DNA of 64,000 nt from Ustilaginoidea virens. Its lineage: Eukaryota > Ascomycota > Sordariomycetes > Hypocreales > Clavicipitaceae. Below are positions 36,153 to 47,083 of this stretch, in pieces (position 1 is the stretch's first letter; every line of letters begins with the position of its first letter). The stretch is taken from positions 5,394,001 to 5,458,000 of the forward strand of contig NC_057316.1 in assembly GCF_000687475.1 (NCBI RefSeq), read 5' to 3'. Both the position numbers and the translations under genes were made by a program. The notes under the pieces were generated by a model. It was given only the letters and a program-made list of their open reading frames with translations. It had not been told where the DNA came from and made no database searches.

Positions 36153-38171
36153 ATGGAGTCGTCGAGAGGACCCCCGCGGGTCAAGAACAAGGCCGCGGCG
36201 CCGGTTCAGATCAGTGCCGAACAACTGCTTCGCGAGGCGGTTGATCGCCAGGAAGTCGGCATCCAGGCTCCGACGCAAAAATTTTCCGACTTGGAGGAAC
36301 TCCACGAGTATCAAGGGAGGAAGCGCCGCGAGTTCGAGGACTACGTGCGCCGGAACCGCGTCAACCTCAAAAACTGGACACAGTACGCTCAGTGGGAGTT
36401 GGAGCAGAAGGAGTTTGCGCGCGCGAGGTCCGTTTTCGAGCGCGCTCTCGACGTCCTCCCTCACAATGTCGTCCTATGGATCCGCTATATCGAGGCGGAG
36501 ATGAAGTCGCGAAACATCAATCACGCCCGAAACCTGCTGGATCGCGCCGTCACCATACTACCACGCGTCGACAAGCTCTGGTACAAGTATGTGTACATGG
36601 AGGAAATGCTGGGCAACATCCCCGGCACCCGACAGGTGTTTGACCGGTGGATGCAGTGGCAACCCGACGAAGTGGCCTGGAGCGCCTACATCAAGCTGGA
36701 GAAGAGGTACGGCGAATATGACCGAGCCCGTGCCATCTTTCGAGACTTCACCATGGTCCACCCGGAACCTCGCAACTGGATCAAATGGGCCAAGTTTGAG
36801 GAGGAGCACGGCACCAGCGAGCTGGTGCGCGGCGTGTTTGGCGGCGCTGTTGAGGCCTTGGGCGACGACTTTGTCGACGAAAGGCTCTTCATCGCCTACG
36901 CCCGGTTCGAGTCCAAGTTGAAGGAGTACGAGCGCGCCCGGGCGATTTACAAGTATGCGCTGGACCGGCTGCCGAGGTCGAAATCGACGCTGCTGCACAA
37001 GGCCTACACCACGTTTGAGAAGCAGTTTGGCGACGAGGACGGGGTCGAGGACGTCGTCCTGTCCAAGCGAAGGGTGCATTACGAGGAACAGGTCAGGGCC
37101 AATGGCAAGAACTACGACGCGTGGTTTGACTATGCCGGATTGGAAGAGACGTCCAGAGACGCGGACCGGATCCGAGACGTGTACGAGAGAGCCATTGCCC
37201 AAGTGCCGCCTACCCACGAGAAGCGACACTGGCGACGGTACATTTACCTGTGGATATTCTACGCCATCTGGGAGGAGCTGGAGGGCCAGGACGTTGAGCG
37301 CACGCGGCAGATATACGCCACGTGCCTGAAGCTGATACCTCACGACAAGTTCACCTTTGGCAAGATTTGGCTCCTGGCGGCCCAGTTCGAGCTTCGCCAA
37401 GGCCAGCTCACGGCCGCGCGGAAGCTGCTGGGGCGGGCCATGGGCATGTGCCCCAAGGACAACATCTTCAACGGCTACATCGAGCTGGAGCGCAAGCTTT
37501 TCGAGTTTGTGCGGTGCCGCACGCTGTACGAGAAGCACATTGAATACAACCCGGCCAACTGCCAGACGTGGATCAGGTTCGCCGAGCTGGAGCGCGGGCT
37601 GGACGATCTGGACCGGACCCGGGCCATCTTTGAGCTGGCCGTGAGCCAGGAGCAGCTAGACATGCCGGAGCTCCTGTGGAAGGCGTACATTGACTTTGAG
37701 GAGGAGGAAGGCGAGTACGAGCGGACGCGGGAGCTGTACAAGCGCCTGCTGGAGAAGACGGACCACGTCAAGGTGTGGATCAGCTACGCCCACTTTGAGG
37801 TCAACATCCCCGAGGACGACGAGGACGAGCAGGAGGAGCAGCCGCTCAGCGAGGCGGCCAAGGCCCGCGCCCGCAGGGTGTTTGAGCTCGCCCACAAGAG
37901 CATGCGCGACAAGCAGCTCAAGGACGAGCGGGCGTCGCTGCTCAACGCCTGGCTGTCGTTTGAGAAGGAGCACGGCTCGGCCGAGGACGTTGACAAGGTG
38001 CAGAAGCAGATGCCGAGGCGGACCAAGAAGAGGAGGAGGTTGGACGACGACACGTTTGAGGAGTACTTTGACTACGTCTTCCCGGCGGACGACCAGCAGG
38101 CCCGGAACATGACGAACCTCATGGCCATGGCGCAGCAGTGGAAGCAGACGGGCGATTTGGCGGGCTCATAG
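36153..38171 (+). CDS. clf1: Pre-mRNA-splicing factor Clf1 (crooked neck)
   Basis: Single exon, 672 aa. The protein is built of about fifteen HAT (half-a-TPR) repeats, each with the W-x-x-Y/A-x-x-x-E pattern; examples are [19 protein letters not shown] and [15 protein letters not shown]. The N-terminus ([20 protein letters not shown]) is the typical crooked-neck start and the tail has the basic block [13 protein letters not shown]. Clf1 is a scaffold of the Prp19-associated complex (NTC) and helps bring the tri-snRNP to the assembling spliceosome in the nucleus. It has no intron, in contrast to most genes in the window. GC-rich third positions are visible and explain the many long antisense open frames. 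Confidence 0.97.
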   Translation: MESSRGPPRVKNKAAAPVQISAEQLLREAVDRQEVGIQAPTQKFSDLEELHEYQGRKRREFEDYVRRNRVNLKNWTQYAQWELEQKEFARARSVFERALDVLPHNVVLWIRYIEAEMKSRNINHARNLLDRAVTILPRVDKLWYKYVYMEEMLGNIPGTRQVFDRWMQWQPDEVAWSAYIKLEKRYGEYDRARAIFRDFTMVHPEPRNWIKWAKFEEEHGTSELVRGVFGGAVEALGDDFVDERLFIAYARFESKLKEYERARAIYKYALDRLPRSKSTLLHKAYTTFEKQFGDEDGVEDVVLSKRRVHYEEQVRANGKNYDAWFDYAGLEETSRDADRIRDVYERAIAQVPPTHEKRHWRRYIYLWIFYAIWEELEGQDVERTRQIYATCLKLIPHDKFTFGKIWLLAAQFELRQGQLTAARKLLGRAMGMCPKDNIFNGYIELERKLFEFVRCRTLYEKHIEYNPANCQTWIRFAELERGLDDLDRTRAIFELAVSQEQLDMPELLWKAYIDFEEEEGEYERTRELYKRLLEKTDHVKVWISYAHFEVNIPEDDEDEQEEQPLSEAAKARARRVFELAHKSMRDKQLKDERASLLNAWLSFEKEHGSAEDVDKVQKQMPRRTKKRRRLDDDTFEEYFDYVFPADDQQARNMTNLMAMAQQWKQTGDLAGS

Positions 38172-38475
38172 GGGTTGTTGTGTGTATGTATGTATGTATG
38201 TGTGTGTGTGTATGTATGTATATGAAGCGCAGCTGCTAGCACATGACCATGATTTTCCACACTGCCATTTCCCGTGGGGGTGAGGTTGGCGCAGAGGATG
38301 CTCGTGCTCGAGACTTTTACAGCACGCAACAACCTTCCTCCGAACTTCCGAAGCGGACGCAGCGCAGCGTGTGCGCACAAACCCTAGCGCACGCACAAGC
38401 AGCGTGCCCCGCCAAGCACGAGTCCGCTCCTTCCTATATAGCCCCAAAAAGGGCAGCAGTACCCCAACAAAGGCG
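38172..38475. other. clf1 3' flank and tRNA upstream region
   Basis: TATG/TG-rich repeats follow the clf1 stop codon. No gene is seen before the tRNA. Confidence 0.6.
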
Positions 38476-38581
38476 GGCCGTGTAGCTCAATGGCAGAGCG
38501 TCTGACTACGATGAGTTATTATTACCCAATATCCTTATCTACGTAATCAGAAGGTCGCAGGTTCGACCCCTGTCTCGGTCA
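38476..38581 (+). tRNA. tRNA-Arg (anticodon ACG) with a 34-nt intron
   Basis: Acceptor stem GGCCGTG pairs with CTCGGTC, with one G-U pair and one U-U mismatch at 6:67. D stem is GCTC/GAGC, anticodon stem TCTGA/TCAGA, and T arm GCAGG-TTCGACC-CCTGT with a good B box. The mature anticodon loop is CTACGAA, giving anticodon ACG. An intron at 38512-38545 interrupts the loop one base 3' of the anticodon, the usual eukaryotic position. Discriminator base is A, and a T5 run for RNA polymerase III termination begins a few bases downstream. Yeast tRNA-Arg(ACG) has a similar anticodon arm. Confidence 0.88.
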
Positions 38582-40168
38582 TTCTTTTTCACCTTTTTTC
38601 CACCCTTTTTCCACCCTTCTTCTCTTTTAATTCATCCCATATATTTATTTATTGATTTATCATTCATCATTCATCATTATCATCATCATAATCATCTTTT
38701 ATTTTCTTTTTTCCATCGCAAGTACTGAAAAATCAAATCTCGTGCTTGGTAGCTTGCCAGAAACCGGAATCCGCCCTTTGTCAATAAAGCAGTCCGTCTG
38801 TCTACTAGGAGGTTTTTTTTTTCGCTGCGGTGCTAGCTGGCTGGCTTTGGCTACGTCATGACGCTCGTAGCCGGCTGATTCCTCGACAGGCAACTTGGTT
38901 CGTACGAGGCCGGACGGAATGTCTCGCCACCCACCATGTTGAGCATGGCCACAGGTCGCCCGCCACTCGCGTATCGTTTGTCACTCTGGATGACATTCCC
39001 GAGAACAGCAGTCGAGCGGGAAAAAAAAAGAAAAAGAAAAAGAAAAAGAAAAGGAAAAAAAGAGCCCCCCAAGTCCCAATTGCTGCACATCCGCCGCGCG
39101 TGCTCGCTCCACTCACATTCTCTCGTTTGCCAACTTTGTTACCGAGTGGTTCTCACATCCTGTTTTTGCTTCGATTTTACCCCTTCTCCCCCCGGTCGCC
39201 ATGCCGCCCGACCAAGCAAAGCAAAAATCGCCCTTTCCCCCCAAATCTGCCAAAGTTCTCTATCCCTCTGGCGTCTTGCTACACCATGTCGTTTTGCACC
39301 CATGCCCAAGACGCCAGGCCAGCCAGGGCCCTTTGCTCCCAAACAACGACATCGGTGCCTTGGTCTCGGCTGCCATTGCCATGCCATGCCATGCCGTGCC
39401 ATCCTCTACGGGTAGGGATGGGGTTTCGCTGGTGAAACACCGGGGGCTGGTTGGGCTGCCCTCTAGTAGCGGCGATCTAGTACAGAAAAACCATGGTTAT
39501 TAGTCTTTGCTTTTGACGCGCAAGGAAAACAAAAGTAGATTCTGGGCGAGCGTGGAGCAAGTAGACAGGCGAAAGACCAGAAGCCATGCCGGAAAGATCC
39601 GTAGTGTCGGCCGGCCGGGCGCCAGCCAGCAGCTTTTGCCGGATACTCCGCCTCTCTCTTTCCCCCCTCCTCCCCCCCCCCCCCCCCCCAACAAAAAAAA
39701 AAAAAAAAAAAAAAACCAAGGATACCACGAAACAACAGCACCTGACAAGATGGCTGATGCTTGACTGCTGGCGCTCATCCTTCTCGGTTGTTGCTGTTGC
39801 GATGATCCAGACCATGGGGAGCGGTGCAGCCTCGTTCGTTGTATTGCCCTTTCCGCGCACACACAACACGACAGCGAACAAGTGACGCGGCTGTCGCTGT
39901 ATATCCCTAGTTTGGTCTTCACCGCCTTTTTCTTTGTTTCTTCCTTTTTACCCCATTCATACTAAAGGAGAAAGAACAGTGACAGATGAAAATGGAGCAA
40001 TAGATAGACGCCCTTGACATCGTCATCATCATCATCATCGGATTCAGATGCTTCTTCGGAAGAGCCAACCGCTTGGTCTCATCTCCTCCGCCAACGTATT
40101 GCATCCCCCCCCCTGATCATTTCGCCGTTCGCCCGTCCCTTTGGAGGTGTTGGCAAGGCTGCTTGCTC
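38582..40168. other. Intergenic region downstream of the tRNA and of the DUF3824 gene
   Basis: No gene recognised. It begins with T-runs and an ATC/ATT-rich stretch (about 38650-38700), has AG/AAAG repeats at about 39018-39062, and a C-run followed by an A-run at about 39671-39714. Confidence 0.6.
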
Positions 40169-41152
40169 TCATCGGTCATGACCCATGGGGGGAGCTGGGA
40201 GGTTACTACAGCCGTACGGGTTGTCATCGCGGTACCAGGGCCCGTAGTGGACTCCGTCATGGTCACCACCGTCACGATGGCGAGACGGCGCCCAGCTGCT
40301 CGACCTCTGGTGTTGCCCGCCACCGGGCTGCTGGGATTTCCGGCGTCGTTGCTCTCGTTTCTCGTGGCGCTTGGCTCTTTCTTCCTGAAAGACATGGCAC
40401 TCATGCGTCGTCTCCTTGACTTCCTTCATCTCCTCCAGGGCGCCCTTGATACCCAGGGCGGCGATGCCGACGGAAGCCGCGTCTTTTATCATGGCCGTGG
40501 TCTTGAGCTTCTTCGCCTCGGCAGCGCTGAGGCGTCCTTGCCTGACGGCCCTCTGGCGCGCGTTCCTCTTCTCCATGCTTTGGTAGATGCCATGTGCTGC
40601 GTGTATGGTCGCGACGGTGGCAAGACCCGCGGTGACGATTTGCTTACCTTTCATCTTCCTCGCCTTCCTTTTTTCCTCTTCCGAATCGCCGAGGTCGGAC
40701 TCGGAGCCGTAGCCACGGCTGCTGCCGCCTCGCCGGCGCGGCGAATCTCGGCGGCCATCCCCGCGGTTCGAGCGCTCGTACTCATAGTCGGCTGCTCGGG
40801 CGCGGGAGCCCCCGGCGTAACGAGGGTCTTCGTCGTAGTCGTCAGAGTATCTTGGAGATGGACGGGGAGACGCGCGGTCGTCAAAGTCGTCTTGGTCACG
40901 GCGCCGGTGGTCGTTGGCGGCAGCAACGGTGCCGTCGGTGCCGCCGGTGCCGCCGATGCCGAGCTTGGCCAGGCCGCTGCGAGCCTTGTCGACAACGCTG
41001 CGGCTGCGTCTGCGTCTGTCCGGGTACTCGTCCCTGGAGTCGTAGCTTCGGCTCCCGCTGCTGGCACGGCTTCGGGAGCGCGGTCGGCGGTCGAGAGCGG
41101 CTTTGGCGCCCAGGGCGCCCAGGCCGGCCGTGGCCAAGGTGGCGAGACCGGA

Positions 41153-41183
<31 letters not shown>

Positions 41184-42358
41184 GCGTGCGAGCGAGCCCG
41201 GGAGCGGGATCGGCTCCGGCCAGTCGCCCTGTCCTCCTCAATGTCCCTCTTGGAGCCGTTGATGAGCCGGTTTCCGACCAGGCCACCAATGACCGACTCG
41301 GCCAGGCCCAGTTTGCCGTGGTTTTCGCCTTGGGCGGCGTCGACGGTTGCTGCGCCGACGGCCGCGGTGAGGATGCGCTTCGCCTTCTCGCCCTTCCAAC
41401 CGCCGGGCTCCTTGGCCACGCGGAAAGCCTCGGTGGCGCCGGCGAGGAGCGACGCCATGGCGGCCTTTTGGATCTTGTTGGCTGCCGCGCCCGCGGAGCG
41501 GGAGTGGGTGGAGCCGGCGCGGGATCTGGCGGGGCTTCCGCCGCGGCTTCGAACGTCGTCGGAGGGCCTGTCGCGGTGGCCGCCCCCGCCGGCCGTGAGC
41601 GTTTTGACGGCGGCCCCCAAGCCCGTGGCCGCCAGCGCGTTCTCCAAAAAGTTCCTGTGGCCCCTCTTGTTCCTGGGGTCGTCGTCGTCGTCGTCGTAGT
41701 CGTCGTTGTCGGAGTAGTGGTGGTAGTCGCTCAGGGGCTCGTCGCGACCACGGTGGAGGATGTAGTGAGCTGTCTGGTCCTTCTTGGCCTGTTGCTTGCT
41801 GTAGAACTCGGCACCCTGGTACCCGGCCAGGGCGCCGAATCCGGCCAAGGCAACAGAGGAGAGGGGGTTGCGCTGCACCTCTACGCCGTCCTGCTTTGCT
41901 TCGTACCGATCGTAGATTTCCTTGCCGCCGGCGAGAAGGGCGGCCCCGGCCACGGCAGCGAAGATTTTGTCCTGCTTTGTCATGCTCTTGCGCTTGTGCC
42001 GCCTCTCGTCTTCTTCGTAATAGTAGGGCCCGGCGCGGCGCGAGCCTCGGTCATGACGATGGCCGAGAGATGGCTCGTAGCGGGGATCGTGGCGGTAGTC
42101 GTAGCTCTCCCGGTAGTAGCGCTCATGGTCGGCGGAGCGGGCTCTACGAATGTTCCTCCCAGTTGGCGGGGGGAAGTCACGGCGAATCTCTTCAACAGAG
42201 AGGTCGCTGTCTTCTCGGGTGCGAGGAACCAGATCCCTGGAGTGAAGCGGCCGCGCATAGTCACGAGCGTCGAGATAGCGCGGGTCTCTGTCGTCTCGTC
42301 GGTCCTCTCGAACCTGTCGGCGGGGAGGATCCCGTGGGTAGGGATCGTAGCTGGCCAT
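40169..42358 (-). CDS. DUF3824-type Arg-rich protein with glycine-zipper-like segments
   Basis: Single exon, 729 aa, start ATG at 42358 (MASYDPYPRD). The N-terminal third is very rich in Arg, Asp and Tyr (RRQVREDRRDDRDPRYLD, HRHDRGSRRAGPYYYEEDE). Several short Ala/Gly-rich segments follow that look membrane-seeking or glycine-zipper-like: KIFAAVAGAALLAGGKEIYD, VALAGFGALAGYQGAEFY, ATGLGAAVKTLTAGGGG, ILTAAVGAATVDAAQ and TAGLATVATIHAAHGIYQ. A ten-Gly run lies after SRSRSRARSHA. The last 120 residues (SMEKRNARQRAVRQGRLSAAEAKKL, ASVGIAALGIKGALEEMKEVKE) match the DUF3824 pattern as I recall it. Function is unknown. A 923-codon open frame on the opposite strand is its antisense shadow. Confidence 0.82.
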
Positions 42359-44113
42359 TCCGGGGGGGGGGGTTGTTGTTGTCTCTTTCTTACTTTTACT
42401 TTCTGTTTCTTTCAAAGAATCTGGCAAAGAGTGTCCGACAAAGCGGTTCGATTCGGCGCGAGATCAAGCTCCAAAGAGGGTTTGAAACGACCTTGGCCAA
42501 GGCGGGGTGGGGCGTGCAAAGATGGTGCAAAAGATGGTGAAAAAAAAAAAGAAACCACAGTTTTGTGGTTGGGCAAATCTTCAGGTCAGCGTTGCGAAAA
42601 GCACGACGTTGAGTCAACGGGTGGAAGCGGGTGGCGCAGGTGGGTAGGGGCGGAGGGGCGGAAGGGCGGAGAGGGGAGGAAGGAGGGTGGGGGGGGGGGG
42701 AAGGAAGGAGCATTGGGGGAAAGCGGGGGGGGGGGGGGGGGGGGGGCAGTGACGTCCTGGTTATGTCTTGTATTGTATATGTATGCATGTACGTACTTGT
42801 TGATGCCAGGCACGGCACGTCCACAACTACAGCCCAGCCCGTAGCAGCCGCCGCCCGGCTGGGGCCTTGCTCCAGGGATGGCGCCAGCAGGCATATGTGC
42901 ACGCGTGGCCTGTTTGCCCTCGTGATGGGTGTCGGTGTCAATCAATCAGAGCAGGCAGCCAAGCCAAGCGGGCAGCCAAGCGGGCAGCCACGTTGTTGCA
43001 CCGCCCCAACTCGTCAGCGTGGCAAAAAAGTCGTCGTCTCCGAGCTAGCTGTTGGGGGGCCGGGCCAGCAACATCATGTCGTCATCCACATACTACGGAG
43101 TACATACTACATACGTCCGTACTCCGTACAAATCATGCGCATACGCTCCCGCCAGGCCTCCGTTGCAGCCTCAAGTTGCAGCCTCAAGTCCCAGGCTCAC
43201 ACAAGTTGCGGCCAGCCGCCAGACTCAAATCCTCAAGTCCCCTTCCCCCCCCCCGTCCCCCACCCTGGCCTTCCAAGTTCCCAAGGTACGTATGTACGTA
43301 CCTGCCGCGTACCGCGGAACGACTCTCTGCATTTCCTTTTCCTTTCTCCCTTCGGCGAAGCGGCCAAGGCCACGAGAAGAAAAGTTTCAGTCTGAACTTT
43401 TGCACTCTGCTGCCCTCGAACCGGTCAATGGGCCCCGACCCGACCCCCATCTGGGCAGGTCGCAACATGAGAATGAATTAAACCAGGGGTGCACAGCCTG
43501 CCCCGCTGATATCGTAACCAGCTTCTCTTCCGGGACAACCTCGATCGCCCACCAGGCTGCACGCAACGACAGCCTGCTGCCACCGATGCCCCAACTCCAA
43601 ACCTTTCCTCATGGCGGATCTACCCACCGACATACCGTGCTCGGTGCTCGGGATGCTCGGTGCTCGGTGCTCGATGCTCGATGATGCCAGCTGCCCACCC
43701 TCCGCGCCGCCCACGAGTCTGGTCCTTCCTCGGCCTGCCTCTGCCTCGCTTCTGGCACCCATCCTTATTCCTGCATAGAACAAAAGTCTATCTAGGTTCG
43801 TTCGTTCTTTGCCGGGCCCACTCGCCGCGCAAGCTGCTAGCAAGCTGCTAACCCTGAAACAGAAGCCCTCCTCCTCCCTCCTCCTCCCTCCTCCTCCCTC
43901 CTCGTATTGATCCATCACCACCCCCTCCACCCCCCGCCGGGGGCCAGACTTGATATATCTTGCCAACCTCGTCCACCCGGCGCATCGCAAGCCCAGCCCT
44001 TTCCATACTAACCACCTCCTCCGAGCCCCGGCCATCTCATCTCCCGGCCCGATAATCGCAAAACCGCTGTCCTGGGCCGTCTCCTCCGGCGCCTGGTCCG
44101 ATCCCCAAACACC
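42359..44113. other. Divergent intergenic region with homopolymers
   Basis: No gene recognised. It contains G-runs at about 42689-42699 and 42725-42746, two TACGGAGTA-type elements close together (43093 and 43118), a 7-nt array at 43637-43680 and a 10-nt CCTCCTCCCT-type array at about 43864-43902. Confidence 0.6.
43637..43680. repeat. 7-nt tandem array, unit GTGCTCG
   Basis: Units GTGCTCG, GTGCTCG, then a 9-nt variant, GTGCTCG, GTGCTCG and ATGCTCG. The 7-nt period is kept on both sides of the variant. Confidence 0.88.
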
Positions 44114-44804
44114 ATGAAGCACTCTCTTGGGCTCGTCGCCTTCGCCAGCTTGGCAATGGCCTCGGATCCCCTCCGTCGTGACTTGTACGCTTTGCGTTCC
44201 CCCTTCCGCGCCAAAGACGGTGCGGGGCGTGTTTTTTGTTTTTTTTTTTTTTTTAAAAAAAATTAAAAAAAAAAAACCAAAAAAAAAGAGGAAAAGAGGA
44301 AAAGAGGAAAAGAGGAAAAGAAAAACTGACATGCGCAGCTCCCGTCTGTACCCCATTCCGAGCCAGCCTCCCGAAATCGATGTCTCCGACACCCCCCGCC
44401 TGACCATCCTGCCCGTCTCCTTCACACCCACCCTCTCAGACACCGGCACCGCAACCGAAGCGCCCACCACCATGGGGAGCATCACCGGAAATAGTACCAG
44501 CACTGCTCCGGCAACCACGGCGACGCTCGCTACCGCCCAAACCACAAGGCAAGCTTGCTTCACCGACGACCTCTCTGTCATAGGCAACAGAACCCCCCTC
44601 CACCCCTCCTCCCCTCCTCCGGCTGACCACCTCGTCTGAAGCAGCGCACCTGCCACCACTCCCACCAATAGCTCAGCCCCGACCGCCTCGGCAACGTCCA
44701 CTGCCACTCAGAGTCAAGTCCCCAATCCAGCTGCGGCACCCGCTATCCGAGGGACCTTCGCCGCTGCTGTTGTTGCCCTCGCTGGACTGGCTATCGCCAT
44801 CTAG
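44114..44804 (+). CDS. Small Ser/Thr-rich GPI-anchored cell-surface protein
   Basis: Three exons: 44114-44184, 44339-44548 and 44645-44804, giving 146 aa. The start MKHSLGLVAFASLAMA is a signal peptide. After a short region (SRLYPIPSQPPEIDVSD) the chain is rich in Thr, Ser, Ala and Pro, including the N-glycosylation sequences NST and NSS. It ends in a hydrophobic helix (FAAAVVALAGLAIAI) preceded by small residues, the pattern of a GPI-attachment signal. It is probably an O-glycosylated wall or membrane surface protein. Intron 1 contains a T-run and A-runs. Intron 2 has no GT donor in the right frame; it fits a GC-AG intron with donor AG|GCAAGC, branch CTGAC and acceptor CAG. The first and third exons are supported mainly by their signal sequences. 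Confidence 0.75.
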
Positions 44805-44870
44805 CATCCCTTTTTGTGCGCCGTAAGCGAAGAGCATCTCCATGGAAAGTCCGACAATAAACAAGCAAAG

Positions 44871-44872
<2 letters not shown>

Positions 44873-44915
<43 letters not shown>
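44873..44915 (+). repeat. A43 homopolymer after AATAAA
   Basis: A perfect run of 43 A starts about 70 bases after the stop codon of the GPI-anchored gene and 12 bases after an AATAAA at 44856-44861, in the position where a poly(A) tail would be added. Confidence 0.92.
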
Positions 44916-44916
<1 letters not shown>

Positions 44917-47083
44917 CAGGCAAGTGAAGAAGAGGGTAAAGGGAGGAGAGAGAGACAGTGAGACATATGAGACAGCCGGGATTATCGCTGTCCGAAATGC
45001 GTGCTGTGCTATGCAAATCATGTATGGAATCTCTCTGTTTTCCAGTTTGAGCATATTGCCCACAGTCAAGTCGTAGAGTAGGTTGCCCAAACTTCAAATT
45101 TCACATGCATAACAACCCTCACTGCAAAAGGCCCAGCGCCTCGTATCTCTCAACCCATCGAAACGTGGCAAATGGTGGATGGTGCCATACTCCCTGGCTT
45201 GAGTCTCTGATCGCCAGTCAAAACAATACATGCTTGCCGCCACTTCGATGAAGCCCGTCCCAGAGACCACGTCTGGGAGAAAATCAATCACATGCCTTTT
45301 CCATTGTAGTTTTGTTGCCGATGAATCCTATCGTACAATACAAGCAATGCCATGATAAACAACACCAATCCCGCGGTATCTAGTATCAAACCTGCTCTGC
45401 AAGGGAAAGAATTGTCTAGTGAATAAATAGAAAACCACAAATAGTTGCTCACCAGCAAGGGAAAATTTTCTGGCAGGACGAGAAGGAAGCCGACAAAGCC
45501 CAGCCCCCTCCCCCGGCTCTCTATCGTAGAAAGGGAAAAGGGAGAAAAAAAAAAAAAAAAAAGAGAACACAAAAGGTGAACAAGTAGATTCTAGATTCTT
45601 TGTGGTTTTCACGTTTTTTTTTTTTATTTTTTCATTCTTAAAAAGCAAAATTCCCTTCTCCCTTCTCCCATACTTTTGCCACAAAAACTACCTACCTAGG
45701 GAACCAGTAAGAAGGAAGAAAACCAGGGCAAAGGATAGTATGAGAAGGAGAGAAAAAAAAAAAAAAAAAAAAAAGCGCAACCATACGAAATGCATAGAAT
45801 AAACTAGCCATAACTGCTGTTTGCTCACATGCCGTTGACCGTGGTTTGCAAAATGTAAAAAATGAAAAAGGAAATTTTCCACGTGCTTTTGTTGTATATG
45901 TGCCCGCTTCTGGCGCGTTTCTATTGCGCCGGTTGCTTCGTTTTTTTTCCTCCCTAAAACAACTGCGGAATGCACTTTACCGCTTTTGCTCCTAAACAGC
46001 CTTCGGATCGAGGCTCAACCTCCCAAATCATCCATTCATCGACTTATAAGGCGCATTGTAGGTATCTTGTCTGACCTAAACCATTAAATCGACGAATGGT
46101 ACGCGACAGAACACCAGTCAGGAGTCAGGGAGCGTAATCAATGCTGCTGCTTTATCGAAACGTCCCGTCCACGGACGATGCCTGCCACATTGGCTGAATT
46201 TTCGAGACTCGAGAGTCCAAAGGTCTTCATTGTCCGCTGACGGGCAAAATCAATAGATTCCGTTCAACACCGATAAATCAAATTGCTTCCTTCGAATCAA
46301 CAACCTCAAAAAACAATGCAAAGTGGAACGTCGGTCGGCAGGAACTGTGAAGACGAAATCGGTTCCCAGTTGCTCCAAAATAAAAGTGTTTGGTCAGGAA
46401 CCAAGAAGGGACGTCCAGTCTTGCTCCATCGCCTCGGTCGCCATGCAAACGGTCCCAAAAAGACGGGAAAGACCACCTCTTGATTCAAATTTGAATAGAT
46501 ACTTTTGCGCAAGTTGAATGTCTTGCCTCTCCAGCGACGACTAGCATTAGTAAAGAGTCGTTATCCGTCGCATTCTTGGTTGGCTGGGAATGACGGAACC
46601 ATAACTGCTAAACTCCTGACGGTTGAAAGGAAACAAGCGTATTGCGATGCTGCTCACTGGGTTACATGCAAGACCGAGACATGGGCAAAAGGGAATGAAA
46701 TATCGCAGCGAATAAAGAAACAACAAGGGAAAAAAAAAAGAAAAAAAAAAGAAAAGTATCCTGACATCAGATGTTTTCCCTTGTTCAGATGATCAAGAAC
46801 GGATGAGATGTTTGTTTGTTTCGTCGAGCCGGCAATCGCAAATGGAAACGACACCATGGCAAGCCGGTTCACTGTCGGTCATACAGCTTGAGTAACAGCC
46901 TCCCGAAACAGCAAGGCTCAGCATCGAATATTTGCCTGCGTCTGCCATCAAGACATGCGCCTCCCATGGTTTTTGAGCTTCCGGTCCAGAAAGTCGTCCC
47001 CTGCTCCCCCCCCCACAACCACCATTGATTCACCCCTACAAAATGACTGCCGTCGAGACTCTGCCTTTCGACCTTTCCAACGG
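44916..47083. other. Convergent intergenic region
   Basis: No gene recognised between the GPI-anchored gene (+) and the La-motif gene (-). A-runs occur at about 45546-45562 and 45754-45774. A minus-strand open frame at 45288-45572 contains a hydrophobic stretch (AGLILDTAGLVLFIMALLVL) but no start, splice or family support, so it is left uncalled. Confidence 0.55.

Noticed and set aside
40073..42844. A 923-codon open frame on the plus strand
   Set aside because: It is antisense to the DUF3824 gene; its composition follows from the GC-rich codons of that gene and it has no domain-like segment.
45288..45572. Minus-strand frame with a hydrophobic segment
   Set aside because: One hydrophobic stretch without a clear start, splice support or family match; the preceding part is a translated homopolymer.
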